From assembly GCA_029256105.1 (NCBI GenBank), contig JAQSYO010000008.1, forward strand, positions 158,900 through 222,899: a stretch of 64,000 bases of DNA, read 5' to 3'. Shown here piece after piece: positions 27,567 through 36,041 of the stretch. The stretch comes from Herbinix sp. (GTDB lineage Bacteria > Bacillota > Clostridia > Lachnospirales > Lachnospiraceae). The number at the start of each line of letters is the position of its first letter. The stretch's first letter is position 1. The notes under the pieces are model-generated. The model did no database searches and was not told the DNA's origin. It saw nothing but the letters and a program-made list of their open reading frames with translations. The translations under genes were made by a program, and so were the position numbers.

Positions 27567-27585
27567 TATATACCTCCTATTCTAG

Positions 27586-29376
27586 TTATTTCTTAGAGAT
27601 AGCGCCAAATTTACATTTCTCCATACAAGCGCCACACTTGATACATTTGCTCTGATCGATAAGGTGTACTTCTTTAACCTTGCCAACAATAGCGCCGTTA
27701 GGGCAAACTCTTGCACATAGGGTGCATCCCTTACATTTGTCTTCGTCAATGATGTAGGAAAGAAGTGCTTTACATACACCGGCAGGACATTTCTTATCAA
27801 TGACATGAGCAACATATTCATCTTTAAAATAACGTAATGTTGATAATACCGGGTTAGGTGCTGTTTGACCGAGACCACAAAGTGCATTTTCTTTAATGTA
27901 GTAGCAAAGATCTTCTAATTTTGTAAGATCTTCCATTGTGCCTTGACCTTTTGTAATCTTATCTAATATTTCGTAAAGACGTTTTGTTCCTATACGGCAG
28001 GGTGTACATTTACCACAGGATTCATCCACGGTAAATTCAAGGAAGAATTTTGCGATGTCAACCATACAGTTGTCTTCATCCATAACGATAAGTCCACCAG
28101 AACCCATCATGGAACCGATGCCGATTAAGTTATCGTAATCAATCGGGATATCAAAATGCTCGGTAGGGATACATCCGCCAGAGGGACCACCTGTTTGAGC
28201 TGCTTTAAATTTCTTGCCATTCGGGATACCGCCGCCGATTTCATCAATGATTTCGCGGAGTGTTGTACCCATCGGAATTTCTACAAGACCGGTGTTGTTG
28301 ATCTTGCCGCCGAGAGCAAATACTTTCGTTCCTTTGGACTTCTCGGTACCCATTGATGAGAACCATTCAGCGCCGTTGAGGATAATCTGAGGAATATTTG
28401 CATAAGTCTCAACATTATTTAAAATAGTAGGTTTTTGGAACAGACCCTTTTGTGCAGGGAACGGAGGACGGGGACGAGGTTCGCCACGATTACCTTCGAT
28501 GGAAGTCATAAGTGCAGTTTCTTCACCACATACGAATGCTCCAGCACCAAGTCTTAAATCAATATCAAAATCAAATCCACTGTTAAATATATTTTTACCA
28601 AGTAAGCCATATTCTCTTGCTTGTTCAATTGCAATCTTCAAACGTGTAACTGCGATCGGATACTCAGCACGAACATAGATGTAACCTTGTGTTGCACCAA
28701 TTGCATAACCAGCAATCGCCATAGCCTCAAGAACAACATGAGGATCACCCTCTAGTACGGAACGATCCATGAAGGCACCCGGGTCACCTTCGTCCGCATT
28801 ACAACAGACATACTTCTGGTCAGCATCATTTCCCTTTGCAAGTTTCCATTTTAAACCTGTAGGGAAACCACCGCCACCACGGCCTCTAAGTCCACTATCT
28901 AAGATAGTTTGGATTACCTGGTCAGGTGAGTATTCGGTTAATACTTTACCAAGAGCTTCATAACCATTGGTACCGATGTATTCGTCAATGTTCTCGGGGT
29001 TGATAACACCACAGTTGCGGAGTGCAATTCTATGCTGTTTCTTGTAAAAATCGGTATCATTTAAAGACTTGACACCACCATCCTCCGTAACCATTTCCTT
29101 GTAAAGAAGACGGTTAACGATACGTCCCTTTAATAAGTGTTCGGATACAATCTCCGGAACATCTTCTTCTGTTACCATAGCATAGAAGGTTGCTTCCGGA
29201 TAAATAATCATAATTGGTCCTAATGCACAAAGTCCGTGACAACCAGTCTGTACAACGGATACTTCTTCTTTCAGACCATTCTTCTTGATTTCTGTCTGCA
29301 GTGATTCGATAATTTTAATACTTCCCGAGGAAGTACATCCGGTACCACCGCAAACTAATACGTGTGAACGATACAT
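27586..29376 (-). CDS. hydB: NuoF-like NADH-binding subunit of bifurcating hydrogenase (HydB-like)
   Basis: The 596-residue flavoprotein holds FMN and the NADH site and is the likely bifurcation centre. An N-terminal thioredoxin-like [2Fe-2S] domain (CGGTGC, TGCHGLC) is followed by the 51-kDa domain with RGGGGFPTGLKW and the NADH/FMN loops (CGEETALMTSIEGNRG, PRPPFP), an SLBB domain, the NuoF-type [4Fe-4S] site (ESCGKCTPCRIGT) and a C-terminal two-cluster ferredoxin (CKGCTLCARVC, CIKCGACMEKC). AGGAGG precedes its start, and it is 19 bases from both neighbours. Confidence 0.95.
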   Translation of the reverse strand: MYRSHVLVCGGTGCTSSGSIKIIESLQTEIKKNGLKEEVSVVQTGCHGLCALGPIMIIYPEATFYAMVTEEDVPEIVSEHLLKGRIVNRLLYKEMVTEDGGVKSLNDTDFYKKQHRIALRNCGVINPENIDEYIGTNGYEALGKVLTEYSPDQVIQTILDSGLRGRGGGGFPTGLKWKLAKGNDADQKYVCCNADEGDPGAFMDRSVLEGDPHVVLEAMAIAGYAIGATQGYIYVRAEYPIAVTRLKIAIEQAREYGLLGKNIFNSGFDFDIDLRLGAGAFVCGEETALMTSIEGNRGEPRPRPPFPAQKGLFQKPTILNNVETYANIPQIILNGAEWFSSMGTEKSKGTKVFALGGKINNTGLVEIPMGTTLREIIDEIGGGIPNGKKFKAAQTGGPSGGCIPTEHFDIPIDYDNLIGIGSMMGSGGLIVMDEDNCMVDIAKFFLEFTVDESCGKCTPCRIGTKRLYEILDKITKGQGTMEDLTKLEDLCYYIKENALCGLGQTAPNPVLSTLRYFKDEYVAHVIDKKCPAGVCKALLSYIIDEDKCKGCTLCARVCPNGAIVGKVKEVHLIDQSKCIKCGACMEKCKFGAISKK

Positions 29377-29394
29377 AGTGTGTCCTCCTTCGGA

Positions 29395-29766
29395 TTAGCC
29401 GAGTACTTCGGCGATTGTATATTTTTGAATTACCTGACCACGGATTAAGTGTTGATCAATTACCTCAAGGGCTTTTTCTGGAGTCATTTTAATATAAGTT
29501 ACTTTATCTTTACCGGGTTCCATAACCTCAACGATTGGTTCGAATTGGCATAAACCGATACAACCGGTCTGAATAACTGCTACATTGGTAAGGCCTTTCG
29601 TCTGGACAGCATCGGCAAGTGCGGTAAGAACAGGTCTTGCTCCGCTGGCGATACCGCAGGTAGCCATACCTACTATAACGCGGGTCTGCTCACTAGATTC
29701 ATTACGAATTCCAATCTGACCCTGCATTTTTTCTCTAATTGCTTTCAGCTCTTCGAGAGATTTCAT
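29395..29766 (-). CDS. Thioredoxin-like [2Fe-2S] ferredoxin of the hydrogenase operon (HydD-like)
   Basis: A 123-residue protein with cysteines in MATCGIASGARP and QTGCIGLCQFEP, the four-ligand pattern of thioredoxin-like [2Fe-2S] ferredoxins. It resembles the N-terminal domain of HydB and the C-terminal half of NuoE. Its position between the ATPase-like and HydB genes matches the small hydD of hydCEDBA clusters as I remember them from Acetobacterium woodii. Its role in the complex is unknown. The leader contains tandem Shine-Dalgarno repeats (29776-29884). Confidence 0.85.
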   Translation of the reverse strand: MKSLEELKAIREKMQGQIGIRNESSEQTRVIVGMATCGIASGARPVLTALADAVQTKGLTNVAVIQTGCIGLCQFEPIVEVMEPGKDKVTYIKMTPEKALEVIDQHLIRGQVIQKYTIAEVLG

Positions 29767-29775
29767 GCGCGTAAT

Positions 29776-29884
29776 CCTCCTTATAATAATAAAAGAATTG
29801 TTGATGAGTGAATTAGGAGGATTTGACCTCCTTATAATAATAAAGAATTGTTGATTGGTGAATTAAGGAGAAATGAACCTCCTT
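29776..29884 (-). repeat. Tandem Shine-Dalgarno-bearing leader repeats before hydD
   Basis: Read on the minus strand, AAGGAGG occurs three times with a 51-base period (CCTCC on the plus strand at 29776, 29827 and 29878). The first two encountered are followed by complementary CTCCTT or CCTCCT within 7-9 bases, so each can fold on itself; the last, nearest the ATG, has no partner and is the working site. The unit reads GGAGG-TCAAAT-CCTCCTAATTCAC, then CATCAACAATTCTT and TTATTATTATAA. This aligns with the ileS leader units at 11976-12142. Confidence 0.85.
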
Positions 29885-29907
29885 ATGATTCAAAAGATGG
29901 GGGTATA

Positions 29908-30465
29908 CTAGATACGATATCCTCCATCTGCTTCGTTCTGGTTCTCTTCTAGGTATTCTTTGATATAAGCAGATACTTCCGGTGAATTTAACGGAACATC
30001 GTTAAGAATTTCACGAAACTCCCTAGTATCCAGCGTGAATTGTTTCCCATCAAAGGAATACTTATAGAGGAAATCAATCTGCGTATTCAAAGTAATTAAT
30101 GTATGCATAGTGCTGTTCATATCGCCTAAAGGCATGCGGTCTATATGAGATAAGCCGAATACTGCAGTTATTGTAGTTCCAACGCCCAGGGTAGACTTAA
30201 TACTAAAATCACCGCCGGTACTTAACGCTGCCATCTTATAAAATGGAACTCCCAACCCCACGGCTCGCGTAGTTCGTGTGGTAAAGAAGGGGTCTTCTAC
30301 TTTTTTCAACTGTTCTTCGGTCATACCGCATCCGTTATCTGCGATTGTTATCGTCAGTGTATCCAGGTCTCTTTGTATCTGTATTTCGATTTCAATTAGG
30401 TCAGCGTTTGCCCTAATGGAATTATTTGCGATATCCAATACATTAAGAGATATTTCAATCATCAT
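29908..30465 (-). CDS. HATPase-domain protein of the hydrogenase operon (HydE-like)
   Basis: This 185-residue protein is a GHKL ATP-binding domain with an N-box (DIANNSIRANA), DNGCGM and a VGLGVPFYK G-box, but no dimerisation/phosphoacceptor domain. It therefore looks like an orphan histidine-kinase-type ATPase. A homologous gene sits between the NuoE-like and ferredoxin-like genes in hydCEDBA operons. This is not the maturase also called HydE. The start ATG is one base after the hydC stop, indicating coupling. Role unknown. Confidence 0.85.
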   Translation of the reverse strand: MMIEISLNVLDIANNSIRANADLIEIEIQIQRDLDTLTITIADNGCGMTEEQLKKVEDPFFTTRTTRAVGLGVPFYKMAALSTGGDFSIKSTLGVGTTITAVFGLSHIDRMPLGDMNSTMHTLITLNTQIDFLYKYSFDGKQFTLDTREFREILNDVPLNSPEVSAYIKEYLEENQNEADGGYRI

Positions 30466-30466
30466 A

Positions 30467-30961
30467 TTATACGTATTTTGCTAAAATGCCTTCCAGGTCG
30501 TCAACAGATAATTTACCATATACATCATCATTAACTGTCATTACTGGTGCAAGTCCGCAAGCACCGATACAACGGCAAGACTCTAATGAGAATTTACCAT
30601 CTTTTGTGCAGCTACCATCGGATACACCAAGCATTTCTTGAAGCTTACTTGAAATATCACCGGAGCCTTTTACATAACAAGCAGTTCCTAAGCAAACAGA
30701 TACATTATATTTGCCCTTTGGATTAAGTGAAAACTGTGAATAAAATGTCACAATACCATAAATCTTTTCCAATGGAACATTCATCTCATCGGAAATAATG
30801 GTTTGGACTTCAATTGGTAGATAGCCATAAATTTCTTGCGCCTTTTGCAATATGGGCATTAGAGCACCTTTGTCATCTTTATGATCGGAAATGATCTTTA
30901 AAAGTGCAGTTTCCTGCTCTCTTGTTCCTGCAAAGGGTACTGTATTATTTTGCGATCCCAT
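30467..30961 (-). CDS. hydC: NuoE-like [2Fe-2S] subunit of bifurcating hydrogenase (HydC-like)
   Basis: The product has 164 residues counted from the ATG at 30961, chosen because AAGGAGG lies seven bases upstream; the frame is open further but has no better site. The N-terminal half is helical, and the C-terminal thioredoxin-like domain holds the [2Fe-2S] ligands in CLGTACYVKG and CRCIGACGLAPV. It passes electrons between the HydB flavin module and its partners. It is the first gene of the operon. Confidence 0.95.
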   Translation of the reverse strand: MGSQNNTVPFAGTREQETALLKIISDHKDDKGALMPILQKAQEIYGYLPIEVQTIISDEMNVPLEKIYGIVTFYSQFSLNPKGKYNVSVCLGTACYVKGSGDISSKLQEMLGVSDGSCTKDGKFSLESCRCIGACGLAPVMTVNDDVYGKLSVDDLEGILAKYV

Positions 30962-31277
30962 TGATAAACCTCCTTGAATTAAATAGTGTCGCCACAAACA
31001 AACATCGTCATTATAACATAAGTATGTTAAAAAATCTACAAAAATTATTAACAACAATCAGCATTTTAAAAAAATTAGTTCTATGCAACATGTATATTTG
31101 GATTAATATAGGGAAAAATGTTTTGTTATATTTTGACTTGCCAGTCTTTAATCCTAGATTGTAATTAGTGACAAATTGTATTATAATTATACTTACCTCG
31201 GTAAACAGAAGGTTTTAGGAAAGCTGATAAATCTGCGTATAAAATAGCAGATTATTTAGTTATTAGGAAGGCGTATA
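30962..31277. promoter_or_regulatory. Divergent control region between hydCEDBA and the sensor-hydrogenase genes
   Basis: A minus-strand TATAAT (complement of 31010-31015) suits a promoter for hydC. TTGTTAAT (complement of about 31049-31056) resembles half of a Rex site (TTGTTA-N6-TAACAA), but a good second half is lacking. On the plus side TTGTATTATAATTATAC near 31173-31189 contains a possible -10 for the PAS gene. The two transcripts share this 316-base region, allowing joint regulation. Confidence 0.4.
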
Positions 31278-32579
31278 ATGGATGAAAATAATAAACTACA
31301 GTTAGAACAATTACTACAGTCAGCACCAGGCGGAATTGCCAAATTGGCATTTGATGATATGCTGACTATTTTGTATGCAACAGATACCTTTTATTCTTTG
31401 ATAAAAAACGTAACGGATAAGGTAAATACAAAAGATCCTTTGGCACTGCTTCGGATTGTATATTCAGCTGATATTATATATGTGACACAGCAACTTGCAA
31501 CGCAAAAACATAGAAAAGACAATCGGTTAAATCTTAATTTTCGTACGTTACAACAGGATGGAAGCTTTAAATGGGTTATGATAACCGGCGACCGTACAGC
31601 GGAGGTATATCAATCCGGTACGAAGTCAGTATCAGTGTATTCCTGTATAGCGATGGATGTTACGGACTTAATGCTTAAATATAAAAAACTGGAGCAGGCT
31701 TCAAGTTATCAGAGGGTTATCGCTGAGTTATCCAAGGATTTATATTTTGAATATGAAATAGCAACCGATACCTTATCTTTCTCAGAATTGTTCCATGAAA
31801 TATTTGGGAAAGAGGCAGTGATGCCAGGTTTTCGTAAGAGACTGGAAAAGACAAAGATAATACACCCAGAGGAACAGCCCGCAGTTGTTGGTATCTTTAA
31901 TAGCATGATGAGCGGAAGAAAGCAAGCAAGGTTTGAACTTAGACTAATACCGAAGGATGGAAAACCCTGCTGGTATATCTGCTATGCCTCTATTATATTT
32001 GGTGAAAATAAAAATCCATATAAAGTTGTTGGGAAATTATCAGCAACCAATCCTTTGATGATGGAACCGGAAACGGAAGTTCATAAACCACAATTTGATG
32101 CTCTGACAAACGTCTGTACGAAGGAGTCGGTAGAAATTATGGTATCCGAAGCCGCAGCGAAGCAAGGGCAAGACACACTTTCCGCATTTTTATTGATTGA
32201 TATCAGGAATTATAAGAATATTAATGAAATCAAAAGAACAATAAATGGCGAAAATATACTGACGACAATCGGTAGACTTATGAAAGCACAGTTTCGAACC
32301 TCAGACATCATTGGCAGGGTTGGGCTTAGTGAATTTGTTATTTATGTAAGAGATATTTATTCAGATGAAGTCGCTTTTCATAAGGCAGAGGAAATATGTA
32401 AAGCAATTGAAGCATTGTATTCCTATGAACATACAAAAAGTGGTATAACAGTCAGCATTGGTATTGCACTTCAAAAGGGAGTTCAGGAGTATCAATCGTT
32501 GCTGGCGAATGCAAACACAGCACTGGTTATGGCAAAGAAGGTACCGACTAGTTCGTTTGAAGTATTTGTAGGACAATAA
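31278..32579 (+). CDS. PAS protein with degenerate GGDEF domain
   Basis: The 433-residue cytoplasmic protein has two PAS-like regions (about 10-125 and 140-265) and a C-terminal GGDEF fold (about 270-430). The entry motif FDALTNVCTKE is recognisable, but the active-site loop reads GLSEF instead of GGDEF and the preceding RTSD may be a relic I-site, so cyclase activity is unlikely. It may bind GTP or c-di-GMP, or simply dimerise. It heads the plus-strand group facing hydCEDBA; the following gene begins within 20 bases, so a common transcript is likely. Confidence 0.8.
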   Translation: MDENNKLQLEQLLQSAPGGIAKLAFDDMLTILYATDTFYSLIKNVTDKVNTKDPLALLRIVYSADIIYVTQQLATQKHRKDNRLNLNFRTLQQDGSFKWVMITGDRTAEVYQSGTKSVSVYSCIAMDVTDLMLKYKKLEQASSYQRVIAELSKDLYFEYEIATDTLSFSELFHEIFGKEAVMPGFRKRLEKTKIIHPEEQPAVVGIFNSMMSGRKQARFELRLIPKDGKPCWYICYASIIFGENKNPYKVVGKLSATNPLMMEPETEVHKPQFDALTNVCTKESVEIMVSEAAAKQGQDTLSAFLLIDIRNYKNINEIKRTINGENILTTIGRLMKAQFRTSDIIGRVGLSEFVIYVRDIYSDEVAFHKAEEICKAIEALYSYEHTKSGITVSIGIALQKGVQEYQSLLANANTALVMAKKVPTSSFEVFVGQ

Positions 32580-32595
32580 CGTGATGGAGGGTTAT

Positions 32596-32952
32596 ATGAT
32601 TATTGAAGATATCAAGGAGATATTGGGAGCAAAAATTATTGTCGGTGAAGAGTGGCAGGACAGAGAAGTGCATACTGCCTGTGGTGCAGACATGATGAGC
32701 GATGTGCTTGCATTCATGAAGGATCAATCGGTATTACTGACAGGTTTATGTAATTTACAGGTAATTCGAACTGCAGAAATGATGGATATCGTCTGTATCG
32801 TTTTTGTAAGAGGCAAAGAACCAGATGAGTCAATGATAGAGATGGCAAAAGAAAAAGGGATAGCAATCCTCTCGACTGGACATCGAATGTTCTCAGCCTG
32901 TGGATTACTTTATGAAAAAGGTTTGCGGGGGGGTCCGACTTATCGTGAGTGA
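32596..32952 (+). CDS. DRTGG-domain protein (first copy)
   Basis: A 118-residue protein starting at ATG 32596, four bases after GGAGGG; two earlier in-frame starts (GTG 32581, ATG 32584) are less well placed. The fold matches the DRTGG domain, a small domain also found in CBS proteins and phosphotransacetylase-type proteins. Such proteins accompany HydS-type hydrogenases in many clostridia. Biochemical function is unknown. Its last codons overlap the GTG start of the next gene (GTGAGTGA). Confidence 0.75.
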   Translation: MIIEDIKEILGAKIIVGEEWQDREVHTACGADMMSDVLAFMKDQSVLLTGLCNLQVIRTAEMMDIVCIVFVRGKEPDESMIEMAKEKGIAILSTGHRMFSACGLLYEKGLRGGPTYRE

Positions 32953-33370
32953 TACAATAACAATGTCCTATGAAGTTCCGGCGAATGATTTTACAAGGGC
33001 AGGGGAAGCTTCAAGTGACGTCAAGAGTAAATTAAAGAAAATGGGTGTTAATCCAGACATTATCCGTAAAGTATCAATTGCTATGTATGAAGGTGAAATC
33101 AATATGGTTATTCATGCAACAGGCGGGAAAATCGATGTAATCATTTCTCCGGAAGAGATTCAAATGATTCTTATGGATCAAGGACCAGGAATTGAAGATA
33201 TCGAACTCGCTATGCAGGCAGGTTATTCCACAGCGCCGGATAATATAAGGTCTTTAGGTTTTGGTGCGGGAATGGGATTGCCGAATATGAAGAAATATAC
33301 CGACGAACTCAAGATAGAGAGTGTAGTAGGAGAGGGAACTACGGTTACTATGAAGGTTAATATGATGTAA
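32945..33370 (+). CDS. RsbW/SpoIIAB-like ATP-binding protein
   Basis: The product has 141 residues from the GTG at 32945, which overlaps the preceding stop by eight bases and implies coupled translation. It has the GHKL ATPase motifs: an N-box-like MYEGEINMVIHA, DQGPGIED and GFGAGMGLPNMKKY. This is the architecture of anti-sigma-factor kinases, but no sigma factor or antagonist gene is near. It probably works with the DRTGG and HydS-like proteins as an ATP-dependent signalling partner. Confidence 0.8.
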   Translation: MSDTITMSYEVPANDFTRAGEASSDVKSKLKKMGVNPDIIRKVSIAMYEGEINMVIHATGGKIDVIISPEEIQMILMDQGPGIEDIELAMQAGYSTAPDNIRSLGFGAGMGLPNMKKYTDELKIESVVGEGTTVTMKVNMM

Positions 33371-33453
33371 GTGATAGTATCTATATTTTTATAATCGTGG
33401 AGCACGCTGTTACAGGTAAGTTGATAGGTTGTAACATTCCAGGGGGTAGGATA

Positions 33454-34740
33454 ATGAGTAAATTTTTTACTTCGGTTCGTTTGAAGGAAGACTTATGTAT
33501 GGGGTGTATTAATTGCATTAAACGATGCCCCACGCAAGCCATCCGAGTAAGAAATCAAAAAGCTGTAATTACGAAAGAGTTCTGCATAGATTGTGGGGAG
33601 TGTATCCGTATTTGTCCTCATCATGCAAAAGTGGCTACCTATGATTCCCCGGAAATTATGAAGAATTATGAGTATACTGTGGCATTGCCGGCACCGTCTC
33701 TTTATGGGCAATTCAACCATCTGGAGGATATCAATATTGTCCTTACTGCCCTTAAGAAAATGGGATTTGATGATGTCCACGAGGTGAGTGGGGCAGCGGA
33801 ATTAGTTTCTGAAATGTCGAGAAAATATGTAGCAGAGCACAAGGAGAAATGGCCACTGATCAGTACGGCCTGTCCTTCCGTTGTGCGTTTAATTCAAGTA
33901 CGTTTTCCAAATCTGATTGAACATTTATTACCGATCTGTGCACCGGTAGACTTAGCGGCTGCGATGGCGAGAGAAAAAGCTATGGCAAAAACTGGTCTTC
34001 CGAGCGAAAAGATTGGAATTATATTTATCTCACCCTGTCCTGCTAAGGTAACAGCAGTAAATTCCCCGATTGGGATTGACCACAGTGAAATCGATGGGGT
34101 TCTTGCCATTAAGGAAGTGTATCCCATATTACTACCCTTGATGAAACAGAGTATCGATGATGTCGAGGAGCTTGGAATATCAGGCCGAATTGGAATTGGT
34201 TGGGGAAGTACCGGTGGAGAAGCAGGCAGTCTGCTCACGGATAATTATCTGGCAGCAGATGGTATTGAGAATGTAATTCGAGTATTAGAGGATCTCGAGG
34301 ACCAGAAGTTTGACCAGTTGGAATTTATAGAATTAAATGCTTGTGCAGGCGGCTGTGTCGGTGGCGTATTAACGGTTGAAAATCCCTATCTTGCAAAGGT
34401 GAAATTACAACGGCTTAGAAAGTATCTTCCGGTGTCTTGTTCCCATCTGGTAAGCGGCGTGGATGCGAATAATTTCTGGACCGATGAAGTGAAATATGAA
34501 CCGGTCTTTAAATTAGGCAATGATATGAAGGAAAGCATTGCCAACATGTCCCGTGTGGAGGAGCTGTGTGAGAAGTTCCCGAGACTTGACTGTGGTTCTT
34601 GTGGAGCTCCAACCTGCAAAGCATTGGCAGAGGATATCGTCCGCGGAGTTGCAAAGGAACAGGATTGCATCCATATTCTAAGAGACTATATCCATAAGCT
34701 GTCCAATGAATTATCAAAGCTGGATACAAAAAAGCTATAG
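33454..34740 (+). CDS. HydS-like (putative sensory) [FeFe] hydrogenase homologue
   Basis: The product has 428 residues from the ATG at 33454 (GGGGG upstream). Two [4Fe-4S] ferredoxin sites come first (C15/18/21/25 and C44/47/50/54), then an H-cluster domain with STACPSV (137-143), SPCPAK (193-198) and NACAGGC (295-301), then a C-terminal CGSCGAPTC cluster motif (380-388) with C405. The four H-cluster cysteines appear retained, but the proton-relay Cys of TSCCPxW aligns with Ala, and the third motif lacks GGGxP. There is no PAS domain. This fits the group D/HydS sensory type described from Thermoanaerobacter rather than a high-turnover enzyme. Confidence 0.87.
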   Translation: MSKFFTSVRLKEDLCMGCINCIKRCPTQAIRVRNQKAVITKEFCIDCGECIRICPHHAKVATYDSPEIMKNYEYTVALPAPSLYGQFNHLEDINIVLTALKKMGFDDVHEVSGAAELVSEMSRKYVAEHKEKWPLISTACPSVVRLIQVRFPNLIEHLLPICAPVDLAAAMAREKAMAKTGLPSEKIGIIFISPCPAKVTAVNSPIGIDHSEIDGVLAIKEVYPILLPLMKQSIDDVEELGISGRIGIGWGSTGGEAGSLLTDNYLAADGIENVIRVLEDLEDQKFDQLEFIELNACAGGCVGGVLTVENPYLAKVKLQRLRKYLPVSCSHLVSGVDANNFWTDEVKYEPVFKLGNDMKESIANMSRVEELCEKFPRLDCGSCGAPTCKALAEDIVRGVAKEQDCIHILRDYIHKLSNELSKLDTKKL

Positions 34741-34926
34741 AAGGTATAGAGGTTATAGAAGGTATAGTTTGAACGGTAACAACCTAGGATTGTTGGTTTA
34801 GTGTGAACATAATTAAGAGATTATATTGAATTAGAGAATCGCATTGTTAAACTATGAGAAGCATTTTATTGGAATTTAATTTTTATTAGATTAGAATAAT
34901 GCAAGAGAAATAGGAAGGAAGAAGCG

Positions 34927-35262
34927 ATGAAAGTATATGATTTAATGCAAGCAGAAGGTTTTAAGGTGCTGAATGAAGGAGTTAATCCGGAAAGGGAGAT
35001 TTCAGTACCTTATTGCTGTGACCTATTAAGTGTAGCAATGGGAAGGATGCCAGCAGACTCAGCTTGGGTAACAGTTATGGGTAATATAAATACTCTGGCT
35101 GTTTCGACGTTAGCGGATGCTGCCTGCATTATCCTGGCAGAAGGCAGTGTGCTGGACGATGCGGCACTTAAGAAAGCAAAGGAACAAGGCATTACGGTCC
35201 TTGCTACGGAAAAGCCTATTTTCGATGCGGCTTTCCTAATATATCAGCAGCAACATGCTTAA
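34927..35262 (+). CDS. DRTGG-domain protein (second copy)
   Basis: This 111-residue protein is similar in length and pattern to the product of 32596-32952 (for example ITVLATEKPIFDAAFLIY against IAILSTGHRMFSACGLLY). It begins with ATG after AGGAAGGAAG. It overlaps the PHP gene by eight bases, so the two are coupled. The preceding gap of 186 bases contains small repeats of TATAGAAGGTATAG and no terminator that I can see, so it may belong to the same transcript as the HydS-like gene. Confidence 0.75.
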   Translation: MKVYDLMQAEGFKVLNEGVNPEREISVPYCCDLLSVAMGRMPADSAWVTVMGNINTLAVSTLADAACIILAEGSVLDDAALKKAKEQGITVLATEKPIFDAAFLIYQQQHA

Positions 35263-35983
35263 GCTTTCTTATGATCTGCATATCCACTCCTGCCTTTCTC
35301 CCTGTGGTGATGAGGATATGACTCCGGCTAACATTGTTGGAATGTCAAGTTTAAAGAATTTAGATGTGATTGCGGTGACAGACCACAATTCTTGTAAGAA
35401 CTGTGCTGTCGTGCTAAAATTGGCAGAACAAGCAGGTATTATTGCTCTCCCTGGTATGGAGCTTTGTACGATGGAGGAAGTCCATGTGCTTTGCTTATTT
35501 GCTGAGTTGGAAGATGCAATGCGCTTTGATGCATTTGTATCAGAACAGTTAATGAAAATCCCAAATAATGAAAAGGCCTTTGGTAAACAAGAAATCTGTG
35601 ATGAAGAGGATCATATCATCGGGACAGAACCTTATTTACTAATCAATGCAACGAATATTTCTTTCGATAATCTTGGCAAGCTAATGAAGGAATTCAAAGG
35701 GATTCATATTCCGGCTCATATGGATAAGAATTCAAACAGCGTATTATCTAATCTTGGTTTTATCTCACCCGATGCCGACTTTCTAGTGGCGGAACTGGCA
35801 GATATTACAAGGCTGGAGGAGCTAAGTAAGAGAAATCCCTATCTGAAGCAGTGTAATATCATAACGGATTCAGATGCGCATGAGTTGGGAAATATTAATG
35901 AGGCTATAAATTATTTATATTGTGAAAGTAGGAATAAGGAAGCTATATTAAAGGCACTTGTTCGGAGGGTGGATATCAGCTAA
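35255..35983 (+). CDS. PHP-domain phosphoesterase
   Basis: A 242-residue metal-dependent phosphoesterase. The first metal motif DLHIHSCLSPCG, the second block AVTDHNSCKNC, the E in GMELCTMEEVHVL and ITDSDAH near the C-terminus are the expected PHP ligands. The substrate is unknown. PHP genes recur beside DRTGG and HydS genes in clostridial hydrogenase clusters, which suggests a nucleotide-type substrate in that signalling module; this is inference. It ends the cluster. Confidence 0.85.
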   Translation: MLKLSYDLHIHSCLSPCGDEDMTPANIVGMSSLKNLDVIAVTDHNSCKNCAVVLKLAEQAGIIALPGMELCTMEEVHVLCLFAELEDAMRFDAFVSEQLMKIPNNEKAFGKQEICDEEDHIIGTEPYLLINATNISFDNLGKLMKEFKGIHIPAHMDKNSNSVLSNLGFISPDADFLVAELADITRLEELSKRNPYLKQCNIITDSDAHELGNINEAINYLYCESRNKEAILKALVRRVDIS

Positions 35984-36041
35984 AGGGTAGAACCGGAAGA
36001 TAAGCTGTCAACCAAAGATAAGCTGTCGGTTGCTGAAAGTA

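Noticed and set aside
31041..31060. Rex binding site in the hydrogenase control region
   Set aside because: Only one half-site (TTGTTAAT) is convincing; a full palindrome is lacking, so it is not listed as a site.
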